Source of the DNA: 2-02-FULL-45-10 sp964478235
Lineage (GTDB): Bacteria > Patescibacteriota > Patescibacteriia > Magasanikbacterales > GWA2-37-8
Reading direction: 5' to 3'
Length of the DNA: 64,000 nucleotides
Assembly (NCBI GenBank): GCA_964478235.1
Contig: CAYZGX010000001.1
Coordinates: forward strand, 62,001-126,000
The notes beneath the pieces are model-generated. The model did not search any database. It was not told the DNA's origin and saw nothing but the letters and a program-made list of their open reading frames with translations. Shown in pieces: positions 59,501 through 64,000 of the stretch (position 1 is its first letter; every line of letters starts with the position of its first letter). Both the position numbers and the translations under genes were made by a program.

Positions 59501-61075
59501 TTAAATAAGCGACTGTCCGGTCATATCTGGCGGCTGCTCAACCCCAAGCAATTTAAGAACTGTCGGCGCCACATCACCTAAAATACCAACGGGTGGAATA
59601 AGACTAAGATCGCCATCAATTGGATCGCCTCCCGCCCCTGCCTGCCCCATAAAATCGTTACCAATAATAATCATCGGTACTGGGTTGGTGGAATGTTCTT
59701 TATCTATCTCTCCCGTTTGAAGGTTAATAACCTCCTCAGCGTTACCATGATCAGCCGTCATAATCACCACACCATTGTTAGCTAGGGTATGTTTCACCAC
59801 ATCGCCAAAATACGCATCAACGGCTTCTACCGCTTTAATAGTCGCTTCAACATTACCGGTATGTGCCACCATATCTGGGTTGGCATAGTTAAGCACCACT
59901 AAATCGTATTTTTTGCTATCAATTGCTTCAATCGCTTTTTTAGTAACTCCACTCGCCGACATTTCTGGCACTTCAGCATAATTCGGCACCCCTGGAGACG
60001 GCACCAAACCACGATCTTCGTTTTGGAACGGCTCTTCTACTGTACCGTTCAAAAAGAACGTTACGTGGGCATATTTTTCTGTCTCAGCCACATGAAACTG
60101 CTTGAGACCAGCTTTACTCACCACTTCAGCCAAACAGTTATGAATAACAATCGGCTCATAGGCCACCACCACTGGCAAATCTTTTTCATATTCCATCATG
60201 GTGACGAAATACAAATCTTTAATTTGTTCACGTTTAAATTTATCAAAACCGGGTAGGACAAACGCTTTAGTAAGTTCGCGAGCGCGATCCGGGCGAAAAT
60301 TGTAAAAAATAACAGCGTCGCCAGGCTTCACCAAACCAACCGGCTTACCACCTTTAGTCATCACTGTTGGCACAAATTCTTCATCATACACCTTTTGGTC
60401 ATATGATTCTTGAATACTAGCGAGCGGATCTTCGGCTGCTCGATCAGCTATACCTTCAGCCATAGCACGATAAGCTTTTTCCACCCGAGGCCAACGATTA
60501 TCTCGGTCCATTGCATAATAACGACCAGACACACTAGCCAACTGCCCCACCCCAAGCTCTTTCATCTTGGCCAGGAGTTGTTCTACAAAACCTTTACCGC
60601 TATCAAATTTACAATCGCGACCATCTAAAATAGCGTGAACAAAGACGTTGGTAAAATTGTTACGTTTACAAAATTCTAGGAGGGCATACAGGTGCTCAGT
60701 ACTCGCATGGACGTTACCCGACGTCAAAAGACCGATCAGATGAATAGCTGATTTTTTCTGCTCAGTATGAAGCAAGGCGTGGAGAAACGCTTGGTTAGTA
60801 AAAAAAGCTCCCGAGGTAATTTCCTGATTAACCCGTGGACATGATTGATAATAAATACGCCCAGCCCCGATATTCAAATGCCCTACTTCTGAATTACCAA
60901 TTTCACCAAACAACAAACCAACTTCATTGCCTGAAGCGTGAATGGTCATTGATGGATAATTCTTTAAATAATTGCTAAAATTTGGCAACTTAGCCCGGGT
61001 AATAGCATTACCATCAGACGCTGGGGCGACTCCCCAACCATCAAAAATAGCGAGAACAACAGGACGATACGGCAT
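59501..61075 (-). CDS. gpmI: Cofactor-independent phosphoglycerate mutase (paralogue 1)
   Basis: 524 residues. The metal-site set is intact: FDGWGVAP, catalytic Ser in GNSEVGHLNIGAGR, HAILDGRD, RPDRARELT, NYANPDMVAHTGN and MTADHGNAEEV. Converts 3- to 2-phosphoglycerate with two Mn ions. It directly follows paralogue 2 by 3 bases and the sequence has diverged clearly from it. Confidence 0.93.
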   Translation of the reverse strand: MPYRPVVLAIFDGWGVAPASDGNAITRAKLPNFSNYLKNYPSMTIHASGNEVGLLFGEIGNSEVGHLNIGAGRIYYQSCPRVNQEITSGAFFTNQAFLHALLHTEQKKSAIHLIGLLTSGNVHASTEHLYALLEFCKRNNFTNVFVHAILDGRDCKFDSGKGFVEQLLAKMKELGVGQLASVSGRYYAMDRDNRWPRVEKAYRAMAEGIADRAAEDPLASIQESYDQKVYDEEFVPTVMTKGGKPVGLVKPGDAVIFYNFRPDRARELTKAFVLPGFDKFKREQIKDLYFVTMMEYEKDLPVVVAYEPIVIHNCLAEVVSKAGLKQFHVAETEKYAHVTFFLNGTVEEPFQNEDRGLVPSPGVPNYAEVPEMSASGVTKKAIEAIDSKKYDLVVLNYANPDMVAHTGNVEATIKAVEAVDAYFGDVVKHTLANNGVVIMTADHGNAEEVINLQTGEIDKEHSTNPVPMIIIGNDFMGQAGAGGDPIDGDLSLIPPVGILGDVAPTVLKLLGVEQPPDMTGQSLI

Positions 61076-61078
61076 ACA

Positions 61079-62653
61079 TTAAGCAATAAGTGATTTACCA
61101 GTCATTTCTTTAGGAACAGCTATCCCCATCATATGAAGGAGTGTTGGGGCAACATCAGCCAATTTACCAGGATGAAGCTTTTTACCAGGGGCGAGATGCC
61201 AAGTGGTATAATCCTTCTTTGAGCCAATGATAATACATGGAACCGAATTAGTCGAGTGCTCCGAATCTATCTCACCGGTTTTCATATTAACCATCTCCTC
61301 AACGTTTCCATGATCAGCGGTAATAACACCTTGAACATCGTGCTCTTTCATCGCTTTGGTAAGACGACTCAAAGCGATATCAACAGCGGTGATAGCTCGC
61401 TCGGCGGCTGCAAAATTACCCGTATGACCAACCATATCGGCATTCGCAATGTTCACCGCAATAAAATCATACTCTCCCCCTTCGATAGCGGCAATAACAT
61501 AATCAACAATTTCTTTTGATTTCATTTCCGGATCACGTTCAAAATCAAGCACCGTATCAGAAGCGATTTTCACCCACCGCTCATCGCAAAAATGCTGCGC
61601 ATACCCACCATTCAAAAAATAGGTAATGTGAGCAAATTTTTCAGACTCAGCCACATAAAGCTGCTTGAGTGGACACAAAGTTGGTACCAAACCATTTTTC
61701 ACATCATGGCTTGGATAAGCTGTTAAAACATTGGGTAAATCAGGACCGTAGTCGGTCATCGTAACGAAGCGCACTCGTTTATACACCTTAGCTCGCTTAA
61801 ACGAATCAGCATTCATTTCTTCAAATTGCGGTTGAGCAAATGTTTTGGTCAGTTGACGAGTGCGATCACTACGTAAATTAAAGAAAAAGATCGCATCTTT
61901 TTCTTGAACAAGAGCGGTTGGTTTGCCTTTCTTACCAATAATCGTTGGTTTCACAAACTCATCGCTCTCACCAGAATTATAGGCAATAGTAATCGCCTCT
62001 TCAGCACTTTCTGCCATTCGTCCTTTGCCTTCAGTGAGCGCCTGATACGCAAGCAACGTTCTCTCCCAATTCTTATTTCTATCCATGCCATACAATCGCC
62101 CCATAATGGTGGCGATTTTTTCTGTACCATACAAATGACCTTGAAGATCTTTCAAAAAATGAAGGGCATCGTGCTGGCCGGAATCTCGCCCGTCGGTAAA
62201 CAGGTGAAGAAATATTTTTTCCACCCCTTCTTGGTGACACAAATCCAAAAGCGCATACAAATGTTCTGGGTTGGAATGAGCGCTGTTGTGGTTGGACAAG
62301 AGCCCCATCAGATGAACCGCCCCACCTTCTTCTTTGGTTTGAAGGAGAGTTTGGCGCAAAACATCATTTTTGAAAAATGTCCCGTCACTAATCGCGTCAG
62401 ATACATATTGCGCATCTTGTTTGACCACTCGACCAGCTCCGATATTTAAATGTCCAGCTTCGCTGTTGCCTTCCTGTCCCTTAAACAAACCAACGGACAC
62501 ACCGCTCGCCTGAAGCTCAGCATGAGCAAACGTACTAAGTAACGAAAAATAATGCGGAGCGGTCGCCGACGTCATTGGGTTACTATGGACATCTTCACGC
62601 GCTATCCCCCATCCATCGAGGATAACCAAGACTGTAGTTCGTTTACTTGTCAT
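61079..62653 (-). CDS. gpmI: Cofactor-independent phosphoglycerate mutase (paralogue 2)
   Basis: 524 residues, same length as its neighbour. Motifs: ILDGWGIA, GNSEAGHLNIGAGR, HLFTDGRDSG, RSDRTRQLT, NIANADMVGHTGN, ITADHGNVEEM. All catalytic residues appear conserved. It follows enolase by 14 bases. Two active-looking mutases side by side are unusual in a small genome. Confidence 0.93.
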   Translation of the reverse strand: MTSKRTTVLVILDGWGIAREDVHSNPMTSATAPHYFSLLSTFAHAELQASGVSVGLFKGQEGNSEAGHLNIGAGRVVKQDAQYVSDAISDGTFFKNDVLRQTLLQTKEEGGAVHLMGLLSNHNSAHSNPEHLYALLDLCHQEGVEKIFLHLFTDGRDSGQHDALHFLKDLQGHLYGTEKIATIMGRLYGMDRNKNWERTLLAYQALTEGKGRMAESAEEAITIAYNSGESDEFVKPTIIGKKGKPTALVQEKDAIFFFNLRSDRTRQLTKTFAQPQFEEMNADSFKRAKVYKRVRFVTMTDYGPDLPNVLTAYPSHDVKNGLVPTLCPLKQLYVAESEKFAHITYFLNGGYAQHFCDERWVKIASDTVLDFERDPEMKSKEIVDYVIAAIEGGEYDFIAVNIANADMVGHTGNFAAAERAITAVDIALSRLTKAMKEHDVQGVITADHGNVEEMVNMKTGEIDSEHSTNSVPCIIIGSKKDYTTWHLAPGKKLHPGKLADVAPTLLHMMGIAVPKEMTGKSLIA

Positions 62654-62667
62654 ACCTCAAGACAAAG

Positions 62668-63915
62668 CTACAACCCCAACTCAAGCTCAATTTCCATAAG
62701 ACGGTTGTATTTTTCCACACGCTCCGAGCGAGACATTGAGCCGGTTTTGATAAATTCAGAATTAACCGCTACAGCAAGATCGGCAATAAACGTATCGGAC
62801 GTTTCACCACTGCGATGCGACACACTTGTTTGATAGCCATTTTCTTTGGCCATCAAAATAGTATCGATCGTTTCAGATAATGTTCCAATCTGATTAACTT
62901 TAATCAAAATAGCATTAGCGACACCCTCTTTGATACCACGCTCTAAGCGTTCTTTGTTGGTAACAAATAAATCATCACCGACAACACTTATTTTCTTACC
63001 AAGTTCTTTGGTAAAGGTTTGCCAGTTTTCCCAATCATCTTCAGCCAACGGATCTTCGATAGAGATCAAAGGATATTTTTTGACCCATTGTGCCATTGTC
63101 GTAATCATTTTAGCTGGGCGCCAACCTTGTTTTGGCCCAACAAAATAGTAAACACCGTGGCGGTGGAATTCAGAGGCAGCCACATCAAGCCCGAGGAACA
63201 CATGCTTGCCAGGTTCCCAGCCAGTGTATCTAATTGCTTCCATAATAAGCTGAAGGGCGCGTTCATTGTTCAATAGCGCTGGTGCAAAACCACCCTCATC
63301 ACCCACCGAGGTGGCGTAACCTTTTTGACTCAAAATATTAGCGAGCGCATGAAAAATCTGCGACCCCATGCGAACTCGCTCACGAAACAATTTATGACGA
63401 GGAATAATCATGAACTCCTGAATAGACAAACCATTATCAGCGTGGCGACCACCATTCAAAATATTCATCGTAGCAATCGGCATACGGTAGCCTCGCTCCG
63501 GGATCTTGTAGACATGGCGAATATACTGATAGAGCGGAATACCAAGCGCTAAAGCGCCAGCCCGAGCAGCTGCCAAAGACACTGCCAAGATAGCATTAGC
63601 CCCTAATTTGCTTTTATTTGGCGTGCCATCAAGCTCAAGCATTCGGGTATCAATCGCCCGAATCTTATCAATTGACATGCCTTTTAAAGCCGGAGCAATG
63701 ATCGTATTCACATTGGTGACAGCCTTAAGCACACCCTTACCACCATAGCGCTTACCCCCATCACGAAGCTCAATTGCCTCATGAGTACCGGTGGATGCTC
63801 CTGACGGAACTTTCGCCGAAGCAGTAATACCATTATCTAACGTGATTTTCGCTTCTACCGTGGGATTACCACGAGAATCAAGCACCTCCCGGGCTAGAAT
63901 CGACTTAATTTTCAT
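62668..63915 (-). CDS. eno: Enolase
   Basis: 415 residues. LDSRGNPTVEAKI at the start, PSGASTGTHEA, metal sites around LGLDVAASEF, SIEDPLAEDDW and VVGDDLFVTN, Lys in ILIKVNQIGTL and SHRSGET. The usual GAHA loop reads NGGRHADNG. Converts 2-phosphoglycerate to phosphoenolpyruvate. First gene of an eno-gpmI-gpmI operon. Confidence 0.97.
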   Translation of the reverse strand: MKIKSILAREVLDSRGNPTVEAKITLDNGITASAKVPSGASTGTHEAIELRDGGKRYGGKGVLKAVTNVNTIIAPALKGMSIDKIRAIDTRMLELDGTPNKSKLGANAILAVSLAAARAGALALGIPLYQYIRHVYKIPERGYRMPIATMNILNGGRHADNGLSIQEFMIIPRHKLFRERVRMGSQIFHALANILSQKGYATSVGDEGGFAPALLNNERALQLIMEAIRYTGWEPGKHVFLGLDVAASEFHRHGVYYFVGPKQGWRPAKMITTMAQWVKKYPLISIEDPLAEDDWENWQTFTKELGKKISVVGDDLFVTNKERLERGIKEGVANAILIKVNQIGTLSETIDTILMAKENGYQTSVSHRSGETSDTFIADLAVAVNSEFIKTGSMSRSERVEKYNRLMEIELELGL

Positions 63916-63943
63916 AGAGAAAAGATTAACAATACTAGGCGGT

Positions 63944-63949
63944 AGTATA
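63944..63949 (-). promoter_or_regulatory. -10 box of the eno operon
   Basis: Minus-strand TATACT, about 30 bases before the enolase ATG; the -35 region is a T-run. Confidence 0.5.
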
Positions 63950-63967
63950 ACATAGGAGCGACGAACA

Positions 63968-63995
63968 AAAAAGAGCCCGTCAAGGCTCTTTTTAG
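63968..63995. terminator. Bidirectional terminator upstream of eno
   Basis: AAAAAGAGCC / GGCTCTTTTT stem, with T-runs on both strands, bounding the window. Confidence 0.8.
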
Positions 63996-64000
63996 AAGTA

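Noticed and set aside
1..64000. Recoding of TGA as glycine (Gracilibacteria/SR1 code)
   Set aside because: ATGA overlaps at 27178-27181 and 36288-36291 require TGA to stop translation.
1..64000. CRISPR arrays, insertion sequences, prophage
   Set aside because: No regularly spaced direct repeats, transposase or phage structural genes were found. The holin-like gene at 35741 is a chromosomal family.

Overview
The window reads as a chromosome segment of a streamlined Candidate Phyla Radiation (Patescibacteria) bacterium. Support comes from dense packing on both strands, short intergenic gaps, many lineage-typical families (DUF4012 protein beside mreB and glycosyltransferases, a winged-helix/nucleotidyltransferase-like regulator, archaeal-type UMP kinase, DUF1189, bactofilin), core information genes, and absence of phage or insertion sequences. 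Two ATGA overlaps (positions 27178-27181 and 36288-36291) show that TGA is a stop, so the code is standard. The exact lineage cannot be fixed from this window.

Layout: 1-3445 secA (cut by the window edge), an MFS exporter and a secreted protein; 3466-5133 fur, an OmpR-type regulator and a tiny histidine-phosphotransfer-like protein, with a structured RNA candidate between; 5066-9817 Nramp-like transporter, M13 peptidase and DEAD-box helicase; 10102-11358 a POT peptide transporter; 11488-14393 a flavin/redox group (apbE, FMN-binding protein, mqo); 14440-16054 tRNA-Trp with a duplicated 3' end, L33, tRNA-Thr x2 and tRNA-Tyr; 16063-20562 TPR protein, tpiA, M16 peptidase and T-box-controlled glyS; 20631-20900 a small RNA and a tRNA-like RNA; 20903-29656 frr, a repeat lipoprotein, holB and a cell-envelope operon (TsaB-like, GT2, DUF4012, mreB, GT4); 29729-32029 a large membrane protein; 32077-33216 rplJ-rplL behind an L10 leader; 33286-34832 two orphan GC-rich genes; 34889-38147 pyrH, xseAB and an M50 protease; 38147-38671 L28 and a standalone structured RNA; 38719-44276 ndk, yraN, small membrane proteins, tRNA-Leu, a lipid-kinase-like protein, bactofilin and a sensor kinase; 44379-46299 an acyl-ACP-reductase-like gene and a toxin-antitoxin pair; 46324-52409 argS and a giant surface protein; 52586-53598 GC-rich small genes; 53782-63949 tyrS, valS, a degenerate DHH protein and lower glycolysis (eno and two adjacent gpmI genes).

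Two expression styles coexist. Most genes lack a Shine-Dalgarno sequence and begin just after a TTGACA-17-TATACT promoter or at the end of the preceding gene. A second set (secreted protein 2825-3346, POT, 33383-33709, 34024-34566, acyl-ACP-reductase-like, 52586-52999 and 53188-53598) is clearly more GC-rich, has GAGG-type ribosome binding sites, and mostly has its own strong promoter, a hairpin-bearing leader and a terminator. Two of these share a near-identical promoter and leader start. This cassette-like set, and the standalone structured RNAs, are the most unusual things here.
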